From Nitrososphaeraceae archaeon (GTDB lineage Archaea; Thermoproteota; Nitrososphaeria; Nitrososphaerales; Nitrososphaeraceae), in the NCBI GenBank assembly GCA_025922715.1, contig JAICHH010000044.1, positions 1 through 12,863 of the forward strand: a stretch of DNA of 12,863 nt. The letters are read 5' to 3'. Position 1 is the first letter of the stretch; the number at the start of each line of letters is the position of its first letter. Below, one piece after another: positions 5,813-12,757 of the stretch. The notes beneath the pieces were generated by a model. The model had not been told where the DNA came from and made no database searches. It worked only from the letters and a program-made list of their open reading frames with translations. The position numbers and the translations under genes were made by a program.

Positions 5813-5887
5813 CCCAAAAAATCTAGATACTATATCATATTTCTCTTGCTAAAAAAGTGATAAAGCATGATTGACCCAAAAAATCTA
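5763..5887 (+). repeat. Perfect 62-bp tandem duplication at the pcc1/serS junction
   Basis: Bases 5763-5824 are repeated exactly as 5825-5886; the identity runs one base further (63 of 63). Each copy holds the last pcc1 codons, its TGA stop, an SD-like GTGAT, and the serS start region (ATGATTGACCC). In a single-copy version pcc1 and serS would overlap by eight bases (ATGATTGA). Here the stop at 5810-5812 and the functional serS ATG at 5867 are separated by 54 bases. The unit length is not a multiple of three, so the first-copy ATG at 5805 is out of frame with serS and stops at 5850-5852. Confidence 0.97.
5805..5852 (+). other. 15-codon mini-ORF created by duplication of the serS start
   Basis: The first-copy start codon, with the same SD-like GTGAT six bases upstream as the true serS start, opens a frame reading MIDPKNLDTISYFSC then TAA. 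The stop lies 14 bases before the real serS ATG at 5867. The first seven residues are identical to the SerRS N-terminus. It could act as an accidental upstream ORF that captures ribosomes and lets some reinitiate at serS; that effect is inference, and no protein function is proposed. Confidence 0.5.
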
Positions 5888-7138
5888 AGAGATAATTTAG
5901 ACAAAATCATAGATATGTTAGATAAAAGAAATGTAAAATTTCCTTTAAATGATTTAATAAACCTAGACAAAAAACGTCGAGAACTAATATCAAGCCTACA
6001 ATTAGAGAGACACAAAAAAAATAATATTGCTAATATTATAGCTGTTAAAAAAAAGGAAAATGAAGATATTTCGACTTATATTAAACAAATGGAAGATACA
6101 GGGAAGAGAATTAAATTACTGGAAGAAAATATTTCTGATAATAATTCAAAATTTTATAGTTTGATGATGTTGCTTCCAAATTATGTACATGATTCCGTTC
6201 CAGTTGGAAAAGACCAAACAAATAATGTCATAATTAGAACTCATGGGACAATCAAAAAATTTGATTATACAATAAGGAACCATATTGACATTGGAGAAAG
6301 CCTGAACTTAATTGATATTGAAAAAGCCGCAAAGATATCAGGATCACGATTTTATTTTTTAAAAAATGATTTAGTAAAACTAAATCATGCAATAATAAGT
6401 TTCGCTCTTGATTTTATTTCTGAGAAAGGATATACATTGTTACAACCACCATATATGATCACAAAAAATGCAATGGAAGGAGCAGTAATTTTAGAAGATT
6501 TTAAAAATGTAATATATAAAATTCAAGACGAAGATCTCTTTTTGATTGGAACTTCTGAACATGCTATGGCTGCAATGCACATGGATCAAATATTAGAAGG
6601 CTCAAAATTACCTCTAAGATATGCAGGATTTAGTCCATGTTTTAGAAAAGAAGCAGGAGCACATGGAAAAGATATGAAAGGGATTTTCCGGGTTCACCAT
6701 TTTGATAAGGTAGAACAATTTGTCTATTCTAGACCAGAAAATTCTTGGCAAGAACATGAAAGAATGCTAAATATTGCAGAAGAATTTTATAAAAAACTCG
6801 AAATACCATATAGAGTAGTTCTATTATGTTCCGCTGATTTAGGCAAAATATCATCTAAGACATATGATATTGAAGCCTGGATACCAGCACAGAAAAATTA
6901 TCGAGAGATAGTTTCATGTTCAAATTGCATTGATTATCAGGCTAGAAGATTAAGAATAAGGTTTAGAGATAAATCAAATGAAGAGACTAGATTAGTCTAT
7001 ACATTAAATAGCACACTTGTAGCAACTCAAAGAACCCTAGTAGCAATTTTAGAAAACTATCAGACAACTAATGGAGTAATGATTCCAGAGATTTTGCAAA
7101 GCTATATGGGAGGAATTCAAGAAATTAAATCAGAATAA
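5867..7138 (+). CDS. serS: Seryl-tRNA synthetase
   Basis: Seryl-tRNA synthetase charges tRNA-Ser with serine and supplies the precursor for selenocysteine where used. The 423 residues fit the common (bacterial/eukaryal-like) SerRS, not the rare methanogen type. An N-terminal coiled-coil arm (about 26-110) that grips the tRNA-Ser long arm precedes the class II catalytic core. The core shows the serine-binding TSE (LIGTSEHAMAA), motif 2 around Arg260 (FSPCFRKEAGAHGKDMKGIF) and motif 3 around Arg389 (LNSTLVATQRTLVAILENYQ). Start ATG 5867 gives the standard MIDPKNLRDNLD N-terminus; the ATG 62 bases earlier is out of frame. Last gene of the uS15 operon. Confidence 0.97.
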   Translation: MIDPKNLRDNLDKIIDMLDKRNVKFPLNDLINLDKKRRELISSLQLERHKKNNIANIIAVKKKENEDISTYIKQMEDTGKRIKLLEENISDNNSKFYSLMMLLPNYVHDSVPVGKDQTNNVIIRTHGTIKKFDYTIRNHIDIGESLNLIDIEKAAKISGSRFYFLKNDLVKLNHAIISFALDFISEKGYTLLQPPYMITKNAMEGAVILEDFKNVIYKIQDEDLFLIGTSEHAMAAMHMDQILEGSKLPLRYAGFSPCFRKEAGAHGKDMKGIFRVHHFDKVEQFVYSRPENSWQEHERMLNIAEEFYKKLEIPYRVVLLCSADLGKISSKTYDIEAWIPAQKNYREIVSCSNCIDYQARRLRIRFRDKSNEETRLVYTLNSTLVATQRTLVAILENYQTTNGVMIPEILQSYMGGIQEIKSE

Positions 7139-7169
7139 ACTTTTATGTATTATATATTTATTTCAGATA

Positions 7170-7188
7170 AAGATAATTAAATTATCTT
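7170..7188. terminator. Palindrome between convergent serS and HIT genes
   Basis: AAGATAATT (7170-7178) and AATTATCTT (7180-7188) form a perfect 9-bp inverted repeat around one A. It lies in the 91-base gap between two convergent stops, with AT-rich flanks, so it may act as a bidirectional terminator. Stem is all weak pairs except two G-C pairs; function is inference. Confidence 0.4.
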
Positions 7189-7229
7189 ATGAAGATAAAT
7201 AAAAATCAAGAATAATCAGTTATATTTAA

Positions 7230-7700
7230 CTAATCGAGAATAGACAAAAGATTTAATTGATTTTTTATCTTTTTAGAAAACTCATATAATTCGTCTTCTT
7301 TTGCAATATATCTGGTAGGCCATTTCCCATAAGAATTATCATTTTTAAATCTGGGAATAATATGAACATGTACATGAGGAATAATCTGATTTGCTGATTT
7401 TCCATTATTTTGTCCTATATTAAATCCATCTGCAGAAACCGCTGAAACTACTGCTTTAGCTATAATACTAACAAGAGAGTATAATTTCCCTACCTCTTCC
7501 TGAGGCATTGAAAGTAAATTATCATAATGTTTCTTTGGAATCACTAAGGTATGTCCATTACTAATTGGATATTTATCCATCAATACTAAAAAATGGTTGT
7601 TATAATAAACCGTTATTCCTTCACTAGTTCCATTAATTATTGAACAGAAAATACAACGATAATTACCAGTATTGTTAATCATAATGACTTTTTCTATCAT
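7230..7700 (-). CDS. HIT-family (histidine triad) nucleotide hydrolase/transferase
   Basis: HIT proteins hydrolyse or transfer nucleotides bound through alpha-phosphate linkages (AMP-lysine, AMP-NH2, dinucleoside polyphosphates). The 156-residue protein has the family pattern in order: a CIFC pair at residues 16-19, the strand block FLVLMDKYPISNGHTLVIPKKHY (about 37-59), the nucleotide-contacting NIGQNNGKSANQ (about 94-105) and the catalytic triad His109-x-His111-x-His113 in HVHVHIIPR. The central histidine would be the nucleophile. ATG 7700 has a TATA-like TTTAGAATA centred 30 bases upstream; a start at the second ATG (7682) would lose six residues before the conserved region and cannot be excluded. 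Convergent with serS. Substrate is unknown. Confidence 0.92.
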   Translation of the reverse strand: MIEKVIMINNTGNYRCIFCSIINGTSEGITVYYNNHFLVLMDKYPISNGHTLVIPKKHYDNLLSMPQEEVGKLYSLVSIIAKAVVSAVSADGFNIGQNNGKSANQIIPHVHVHIIPRFKNDNSYGKWPTRYIAKEDELYEFSKKIKNQLNLLSILD

Positions 7701-7768
7701 TACTAATATTACTTTTATTTCTTGGTATTCTAAATACAGATTTACAAAGTATAAAAAATTATAGCCAA

Positions 7769-7780
7769 TTTTAAATATAA
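7769..7780 (+). promoter_or_regulatory. TATA box of the small zinc-ribbon gene
   Basis: TTTTAAATATAA is centred near 7775-7776, about 29 bases before ATG 7805, consistent with a leaderless transcript. Confidence 0.55.
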
Positions 7781-7804
7781 CTATTTCCTCCTATCTCTTA
7801 CATA

Positions 7805-7993
7805 ATGGCAGAAACTATTGAGATAGAGAATTTTAATGTACTTTTTTCATTTGACTGTCCTAAATGCGAATATCATAATGAGGAAATATCTGTTGCTGAT
7901 TTGACTAATGGAAGTGCGGAGTGTGGAATGTGTGAGACTATCTTTAAGTTTGAAGGAATTGATACATTAAAAATTACCGCTACTATAGAATAA
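7805..7993 (+). CDS. Small zinc-ribbon protein (62 residues)
   Basis: The protein has two CxxC knuckles, Cys18-Pro-Lys-Cys21 and Cys40-Gly-Met-Cys43, separated by 18 residues, the geometry of a single zinc ribbon. The remainder is acidic and predicted as short strands (EIENFNVLFSFDC, FEGIDTLKITATIE). No catalytic domain is present. Such single-ribbon proteins often act as RNA- or protein-binding adaptors or elongation-factor-like accessory proteins, but nothing here decides that. A good TATA box, ATG start and coding-type composition support a real gene. It lies 74 bases before ilvD on the same strand, which has its own TATA-like element. Confidence 0.75.
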   Translation: MAETIEIENFNVLFSFDCPKCEYHNEEISVADLTNGSAECGMCETIFKFEGIDTLKITATIE

Positions 7994-8037
7994 ACAATAT
8001 TTAAGCTCTATCTTATATAATTCTGAAGGAAAGACTA

Positions 8038-8046
8038 TTAAAATAA
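8038..8046 (+). promoter_or_regulatory. TATA-like box of ilvD
   Basis: TTAAAATAA is centred on 8042, 26 bases before the ilvD ATG at 8068. It suggests that ilvD can be transcribed separately from the zinc-ribbon gene. Confidence 0.4.
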
Positions 8047-8067
8047 TACTTTTGTATTCTTATTTAA

Positions 8068-9765
8068 ATGGAATTACCCAGTAGAAAAACTCTTGAAGGA
8101 CCATCTAGGGCACCTCACAGAGCGATGTATAAAGCAATGGGATTAAAAGACAAAGATTTGAATAAACCTATTATTGGTATATCTTCTACTTGCAATGAAG
8201 CCACACCATGTAATATACATCTAGGTAAACTTGCACAATTTGCAAAGAAGGGAGTATCAGATGTGAATTGCACTCCAAGGGAGTTTACTACGATAGCAGT
8301 ATCTGATGGTATAGCTATGGGACATGAAGGTATGAAAGCATCTTTAGTTAGCAGAGAAATAATAGCAGATTCGATAGAAATTATGATGAGAGCACATCAA
8401 TATGATGGTTTAGTGGGAATTTCAGGTTGTGACAAGAGTTTGCCAGGTACATTAATTGGCATGGCTAGATTAAATTTACCTTCAATTTTTGTTTATGGAG
8501 GGACAATAATGCCTGGAAATTGGCACAATAAGGATGTAACAATACAAGATGTTTATGAAGCTGTTGGTTCGTTTGACGCAGGCAAAATCAGTATAGAAGA
8601 ACTAATTCAATTAGAAAATGTTGCTTGTCCATCTGCGGGCTCTTGTGGTGGAATGTATACTGCAAATACTATGGCATCTGTTAGTGAAGCTTTAGGTATG
8701 TCATTGCCTGGTAGTGCTTCTCCTCCAGCAGAAAGCGAAAAGAGAAATGAAATGTGTTATGAAACAGGCAAGACTATTGCAACTCTTATAGAAAATGATA
8801 TTAGCCCAAAAGACATAATGACTTTCGAAGCATTTGAAAATGCAATAACTATTGCAAATGCATTAGGAGGATCGACAAATGCAGTATTACATCTATTAGC
8901 AATAGCTAAAGAAATAGGAATAAAATTAATTTTAAAGGATTTCGAGCGAATACGAAAACGTACTCCTCATATTGTGAATATGAGACCTGGAGGATTATAT
9001 GTTATGTTAGATTTGGACAAAATTGGTGGGGTACCAATTGTATTAAAAACACTATTAAAAAATGGGCTGATAAATGGAAAGACATTAACAGTTACTGGCA
9101 AAACAATGGAACAAAACTTGGAGTCATTTAACTTAAATTCACATATTGATGAAAATATTTTGAGTCCTTATGAAAAACCCATTGAGAAAGAAGGAACAAT
9201 AAAGATTTTAAAGGGATCTCTAGCACCTCAGGGTGCTGTAGTAAAGATTGCCGGAGTAAAGTTAACCAAGTTTGTAGGTAAAGCAAAAGTATTTGAAACT
9301 GAAGAGAATGCATTCAGGGCAATATCAAAAAATAGAATTGTTGAAGGTGATGTAGTAGTAATAAGATATGAAGGCCCTAAGGGTGGTCCAGGTATGAGAG
9401 AAATGCTAGCTGTTACTGCAGCATTAGTAGGACAGGGTCTTGGAGAAAAAGTATCTATGGTAACTGATGGAAGATTCTCAGGTGCAACAAGAGGATTTAT
9501 GATAGGACATGTATCTCCCGAGGCCATGGTTGGAGGTCCTATTAGTTTGGTAAAAGATGGTGACCTCATTAATATTGATGTCAAAAAAGGAATTATTGAT
9601 CTCTTGATATCGAAAGCTGAATTTAAAAGAAGGGAAAAAAAATGGAAGCCTATAAAACCACATTATAAAACTGGTGTATTGGCAAAATATGCATCTTTAG
9701 TAAATTCTGCGTCGGAAGGAGCTATAACAAAACCAATAATAGTTCATGATAAAAAAGGTCATTAA
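8068..9765 (+). CDS. ilvD: Dihydroxy-acid dehydratase
   Basis: IlvD dehydrates 2,3-dihydroxy-isovalerate and 2,3-dihydroxy-3-methylvalerate to the 2-oxoacid precursors of valine, leucine and isoleucine. The 565 residues match the IlvD/Edd family length. Probable Fe-S ligands are Cys48 (NEATPCNIHL), Cys121 (SGCDKSLPG) and Cys193 (PSAGSCGGMYTANT). The Mg site region (SDGIAMGHEGMK) and the late TDGRFSGATRG block, whose Ser471 corresponds to the catalytic base of the family, are intact. The PTGPPG-type loop reads YEGPKGGPGMREML. Family signature favours IlvD over Edd (6-phosphogluconate dehydratase), and the overall length agrees. No other ilv genes are in the window. Confidence 0.96.
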   Translation: MELPSRKTLEGPSRAPHRAMYKAMGLKDKDLNKPIIGISSTCNEATPCNIHLGKLAQFAKKGVSDVNCTPREFTTIAVSDGIAMGHEGMKASLVSREIIADSIEIMMRAHQYDGLVGISGCDKSLPGTLIGMARLNLPSIFVYGGTIMPGNWHNKDVTIQDVYEAVGSFDAGKISIEELIQLENVACPSAGSCGGMYTANTMASVSEALGMSLPGSASPPAESEKRNEMCYETGKTIATLIENDISPKDIMTFEAFENAITIANALGGSTNAVLHLLAIAKEIGIKLILKDFERIRKRTPHIVNMRPGGLYVMLDLDKIGGVPIVLKTLLKNGLINGKTLTVTGKTMEQNLESFNLNSHIDENILSPYEKPIEKEGTIKILKGSLAPQGAVVKIAGVKLTKFVGKAKVFETEENAFRAISKNRIVEGDVVVIRYEGPKGGPGMREMLAVTAALVGQGLGEKVSMVTDGRFSGATRGFMIGHVSPEAMVGGPISLVKDGDLINIDVKKGIIDLLISKAEFKRREKKWKPIKPHYKTGVLAKYASLVNSASEGAITKPIIVHDKKGH

Positions 9766-9783
9766 TGAAATTGTACTTTAACT

Positions 9784-9975
9784 ATGGATATATTAAATGA
9801 AAATATTGATAAAACCTTTATGTTATCTAAAAGATTAATCAATAACATATCAAAGAGAATCAATAATCTTGATATTATAATTTCTTCTAATAACAAGACA
9901 GAGTTTTCATCGATGTTAATCGAAATTTCAAAAATATATCCACCCCCTCTACAGACTAAAAGTAATATTCAATAA
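9784..9975 (+). CDS. Short hypothetical protein (63 residues)
   Basis: A small reading frame starts 18 bases after the ilvD stop. The product is rich in Asn, Ile, Ser and Lys, without cysteines or membrane segments; residues about 10-50 could form two amphipathic helices. The C-terminus SKIYPPPLQTKSNIQ is unusual. I do not recognise it. It is supported by an ATG start, close spacing to ilvD and no overlap with another gene, but in this AT-rich DNA a 63-codon frame can occur by chance, so it may not be real. Confidence 0.4.
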   Translation: MDILNENIDKTFMLSKRLINNISKRINNLDIIISSNNKTEFSSMLIEISKIYPPPLQTKSNIQ

Positions 9976-10523
9976 AAAAAACTAAATTCTTTACGCATAT
10001 ATGATGCACAAATTACTATCTTTAAATCATTCCAAACTCTGGACACTTTTGATTGTTTGTTCAGACCGTAGATTCACTTTTACACCTTTTTAATTCTTAA
10101 ATTGGGAGTATTTTACATAAATAATGGCTCATAAACAAACAGATTTCACTTTATCCTTCTATGCTTTTCGACTTAATTTATTGAAGGGATTGAACCAAGA
10201 TATTGTATATTGTATAAGGACTTATTATTAATTATAGATTAGAATCATTAAAATGACATAAACACAATCTCCTAAAGTAAAATAAGTATTGACGGTAAAA
10301 AATAAATCTATGATTTATTATTATCAAAAGGGGATTTTTTATCTGTTTAAGCTTCCTAATTAGGATAAGGATCTACACACCAGACGAATAACGAGATACT
10401 AATTACTTGATATCTCGTTTTCCTATAATTATTGTGTCATATATGATAATATTAAATTGAATGTATTTGATTATATTATATTCACAATAATTGTTTTAAT
10501 AAATAAAATAGATATGGTTATTT
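9976..10523. other. 548-base gene-poor region
   Basis: No convincing gene here. It opens with an A7 run directly after the 63-codon frame. A 35-codon frame at 10124-10231 (MAHKQTDFTLSFYAFR...) has an ATG and an AT-rich box about 25 bases upstream, but shows no known motif. Near the end lies a 9-bp inverted repeat (10390-10419, listed separately). I see no tRNA, insertion-sequence ends or tandem repeats. Base composition is slightly richer in C than the neighbouring spacers over 10000-10110, so a degraded gene or an untranslated RNA is possible but not supported. Confidence 0.45.
10390..10419. terminator. Hairpin with 9-bp stem upstream of the gene-poor region's end
   Basis: AACGAGATA (10390-10398) pairs perfectly with TATCTCGTT (10411-10419) around a 12-base loop; on the plus strand three or four T follow. 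It lies about 105 bases beyond the esterase stop, so it could end that transcript or a plus-strand RNA. Terminator is the simplest reading; an operator is possible. Confidence 0.35.
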
Positions 10524-11564
10524 CTACTTTGACAATACTTCTTTAAGTGTATGAGCTGCCTGTTCTATTGCACCCCTTGTTGCGGGAGTATCGGTAATTG
10601 GGTTCAGCATTACAAAATCATGGATAGTACCAAGGTAGCGAGTTGCAGTAGTTGGAACGCCAGCCTGCATCAGTTTATGAGCATAGGCCTCACCTTCATC
10701 ACGGAGTACGTCATTCTCTCCGACTATGATAAGTACAGGCGGTAATCCACTAAGCTGTTCAACTGATGCTTGCAATGGAGAAACAGTTGGTTCTTTTCTA
10801 TTAGTATCATTTGAAAGATAATTATCCCAAAACCATTTCATTGCCTCACGGGTAAGGAAATATCCTTCTTTATATGCCAAATATGATGGAGTGTCAAAAT
10901 TTGCATCTGTAACTGGATAAAATAGTAATTGGAAGGTGATAGAAGGTCCACCACGCTCTTTGGCAAGTAATGCAACTGTGGTTGCCATGTTGCCCCCTAT
11001 ACTATCACCTGCTACTACTAAACGGGAAGAATCTAGATTGTAGGTTTGACCGTTCTCTGAAATCCATTTTGTAGCAGCATATGCTTCTTCTAGAGGTATT
11101 GGATATTTTGCTTCAGGAGATCGGGTATAGTTGACAAATACAATTGCAGCATGTGCACCGTTAGCAAGTTCCCTTAACAATCTCTCATGAGTATCAAAAC
11201 TACCTAGAACCCATCCACCACCATGGAAGTACATTATAACAGGTAGAGTTTCATTGCCACTACCTTGAGGTTTGACTATCTGAATAAATATTTCACCTTT
11301 AGGACCTGCTGGAATAGTTTTGTTTTCTATTTCGGCTGGAAGTTTTTCTATCGGGCCTGCCTGAAGTCCAGACAGTACATTACGAGCCTCACTGGGCATC
11401 AAAGTGTAGAGTGGAGGACCACCAATTTGTTGTAGCTTCTCTAAGAATAATTTAGTATTATTTTCTACAGTAGAATAGTTGTAGGCTTCCATGCCATATA
11501 CTAAAGGATTGATATTATTTAAAAAGAGTGAGACGCTAATACCAAATGTTATTAGTATAATCAT
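10524..11564 (-). CDS. Exported alpha/beta hydrolase, hormone-sensitive-lipase (HSL) family esterase
   Basis: This carboxylesterase-like protein carries the complete HSL-family machinery: the oxyanion-hole motif HGGGW (His114-Gly117), nucleophile Ser188 in GDSIGG, Asp285 (GENDVLRDEG) and His315 (GTIHDF). The cap domain is encoded by the N-terminal ~100 residues (VLSGLQAGPIEKLPAEIE). A hydrophobic stretch at residues 1-23 acts as a signal peptide or anchor, so the enzyme should act outside the cytoplasmic membrane. The frame is open 13 codons upstream of the ATG (to a TAG at 11601-11603), encoding KKIRLALYFSAI, which would make a more orthodox signal peptide if a non-ATG start were used. Family members hydrolyse short-chain acyl esters; substrate here is unknown. 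Sampled GC (10561-10620) is about 43%, higher than the housekeeping operon. Gene stands alone. Confidence 0.92.
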   Translation of the reverse strand: MIILITFGISVSLFLNNINPLVYGMEAYNYSTVENNTKLFLEKLQQIGGPPLYTLMPSEARNVLSGLQAGPIEKLPAEIENKTIPAGPKGEIFIQIVKPQGSGNETLPVIMYFHGGGWVLGSFDTHERLLRELANGAHAAIVFVNYTRSPEAKYPIPLEEAYAATKWISENGQTYNLDSSRLVVAGDSIGGNMATTVALLAKERGGPSITFQLLFYPVTDANFDTPSYLAYKEGYFLTREAMKWFWDNYLSNDTNRKEPTVSPLQASVEQLSGLPPVLIIVGENDVLRDEGEAYAHKLMQAGVPTTATRYLGTIHDFVMLNPITDTPATRGAIEQAAHTLKEVLSK

Positions 11565-11603
11565 AATTGCTGAAAAATACAGAGCAAGTCTGATTTTCTT
11601 CTA

Positions 11604-11612
11604 CTTATAAAA
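11604..11612 (-). promoter_or_regulatory. TATA box of the esterase gene
   Basis: Minus strand reads TTTTATAAG, centred on 11608. Transcription would begin near 11581, giving a short leader of about 17 bases before ATG 11564, or starting close to a CTG codon (11582-11580) in the same open frame. Confidence 0.45.
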
Positions 11613-11838
11613 TGGATTTTTCTATTTAAGCATTTATAAAAAATTATTGACTTTAAGACTCGAGTCCTATAACCATAGGAAATAACAATCCAGAGAATTA
11701 CCATATGGATTCTTTGGGAAAATAGTCATGAGAATAAGCATTAAGTCACTGTAAAAAATTTGTTCAATTCCGGGATCCAATTTACGGTAAAAGTATCAAT
11801 AATCTTTTTTACTTCGTTTGAAGTAATTATCAGATCTT
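11613..11838. other. Divergent intergenic region between esterase and SDR genes
   Basis: This spacer separates two divergent genes. It holds small inverted repeats: GACTCGAGTC (11657-11666), immediately followed by CCTAT-AACC-ATAGG (11666-11679), and CCATATGG (11701-11708) flanked by GAAT and ATTC. They could be regulator sites for one or both genes, but each is short. I find no clear TATA box at the expected distance from the SDR start at 11839, and no gene. Confidence 0.35.
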
Positions 11839-12567
11839 ATGGCTAATCAAAATAGTAATAGACATGACTTTTCAAATAAAATAGTACTAGTAACAGGCGG
11901 TACAGGAGCTTTGGGAAGTTCTATAACAAAGGCTTTCCTTGAGTCCAATGCTACTGTAATATCTTCCTATGTTAATGACAAAGAAACTAGTCAGACACAT
12001 ACAAATAGCAAATCTGCAATGCAACTAGTCAAAGCGAATATAACGAATGAAGAGGAGATAGAAAAATTAGTTTCTAACATATTAGACAAATATGGCCGTA
12101 TAGATATATTGGTTAACGTGGTTGGAGCTTATCTCGGAGGAAAAAGCCTAGTTGAGCTTGAAGAAAAAGAATGGGATTTGATGATGACATTAAACCTCAA
12201 ATCAGCATTTTTAATAAGTAAACATGTTACTAGACAAATGGTATCTTCTAAAACTGGGAAGATAATACATGTATCTTCTAGAAATGGTTTGCGCTCAATG
12301 GGTTATGATTCGGCTTATTCAGCATCTAAATCTGGACTAATAAGACTTGTAGAGTCACTTGCTGAAGAAACTAAAGAATCAAATATTAATGTTAACTGCA
12401 TAATGCCAAGTATAATAGATACTCAAGCAAACCGAAAAACAATGCCAAATGCAGATTTTACCAAATGGGTAAAGCCGGAGGATTTGGCAAATGTAGTATT
12501 ATTTTTAAGCTCAGACGAAGCAAAGACTATAACAGGAGCTGCTATACCTACCTTTGGAATAGCTTAA
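11839..12567 (+). CDS. Short-chain dehydrogenase/reductase (SDR) family oxidoreductase
   Basis: A classical SDR of 242 residues with a Rossmann NAD(P)-binding fold. Visible motifs: the glycine-rich TGGTGALG (19-26), an Asn-Ile (ANIT) near 67-70 at the adenine site, NVVG (93-96) in place of the usual NNAG, Asn118 (MTLNLKSAF), and the catalytic Ser147 or Ser146 (HVSSRNG), Tyr160 and Lys164 (YSASK). The C-terminal INVNCIMPSIIDT block is the usual substrate-side segment. The start ATG lies just before a hydrophilic MANQNSNRHDF leader. Closest general type is FabG-like 3-oxoacyl-ACP or sugar/alcohol dehydrogenase; the substrate cannot be told. No partner genes on the same strand. Confidence 0.92.
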   Translation: MANQNSNRHDFSNKIVLVTGGTGALGSSITKAFLESNATVISSYVNDKETSQTHTNSKSAMQLVKANITNEEEIEKLVSNILDKYGRIDILVNVVGAYLGGKSLVELEEKEWDLMMTLNLKSAFLISKHVTRQMVSSKTGKIIHVSSRNGLRSMGYDSAYSASKSGLIRLVESLAEETKESNINVNCIMPSIIDTQANRKTMPNADFTKWVKPEDLANVVLFLSSDEAKTITGAAIPTFGIA

Positions 12568-12757
12568 ATTTTTTATATAAATAATAGGATAAGTTAAACC
12601 TAATGAATGAATGAATAATGTGTCCATAATCAAAGAAATATTAGTCTTTGAAAGCTTGGAGCATATGTAGTAAGGTCATATCCAGGCATTAAATGAGATA
12701 AAAAAATAATATATATTATTAATTCACGTAGTGGTAAATGAATATAGTATTTTGTAC
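12568..12757. other. 190-base spacer between SDR and dodecin-like gene
   Basis: This is a convergent gap. It contains a short AATG tandem (from 12602, 'aatgaatgaatgaat') and a 16-bp perfect palindrome AATAATAT-ATATTATT (12705-12720), all A/T, preceded by an A-run. A terminator function for either gene is possible. No tRNA or ORF was found. Confidence 0.35.

Noticed and set aside
5763..5887. Tandem repeat as a mobile-element target-site duplication
   Set aside because: The copies are directly adjacent with nothing between them, and 62 bp is far longer than a normal target duplication.
5566..6015. Minus-strand frames across pcc1 and the serS start
   Set aside because: Antisense to pcc1 and serS; no domain features. 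The structure of note here is the tandem duplication.
9128..9663. Three minus-strand frames inside ilvD (up to 118 codons)
   Set aside because: All lie antisense to intact IlvD with conserved blocks such as TDGRFSGATRG, and have no promoter-like element.
10124..10231. 35-codon frame MAHKQTDFTLSFYAFR... as a gene
   Set aside because: Too short, no recognisable motif, weak promoter and an SD-like GGGAG too far (15 bases) from the ATG. Kept only as a note on the gene-poor region.
11745..11800. tRNA-like T-arm sequence 'gttcaattccgggatcc'
   Set aside because: No matching acceptor, D or anticodon stems can be drawn around it, and the T-stem does not pair properly.
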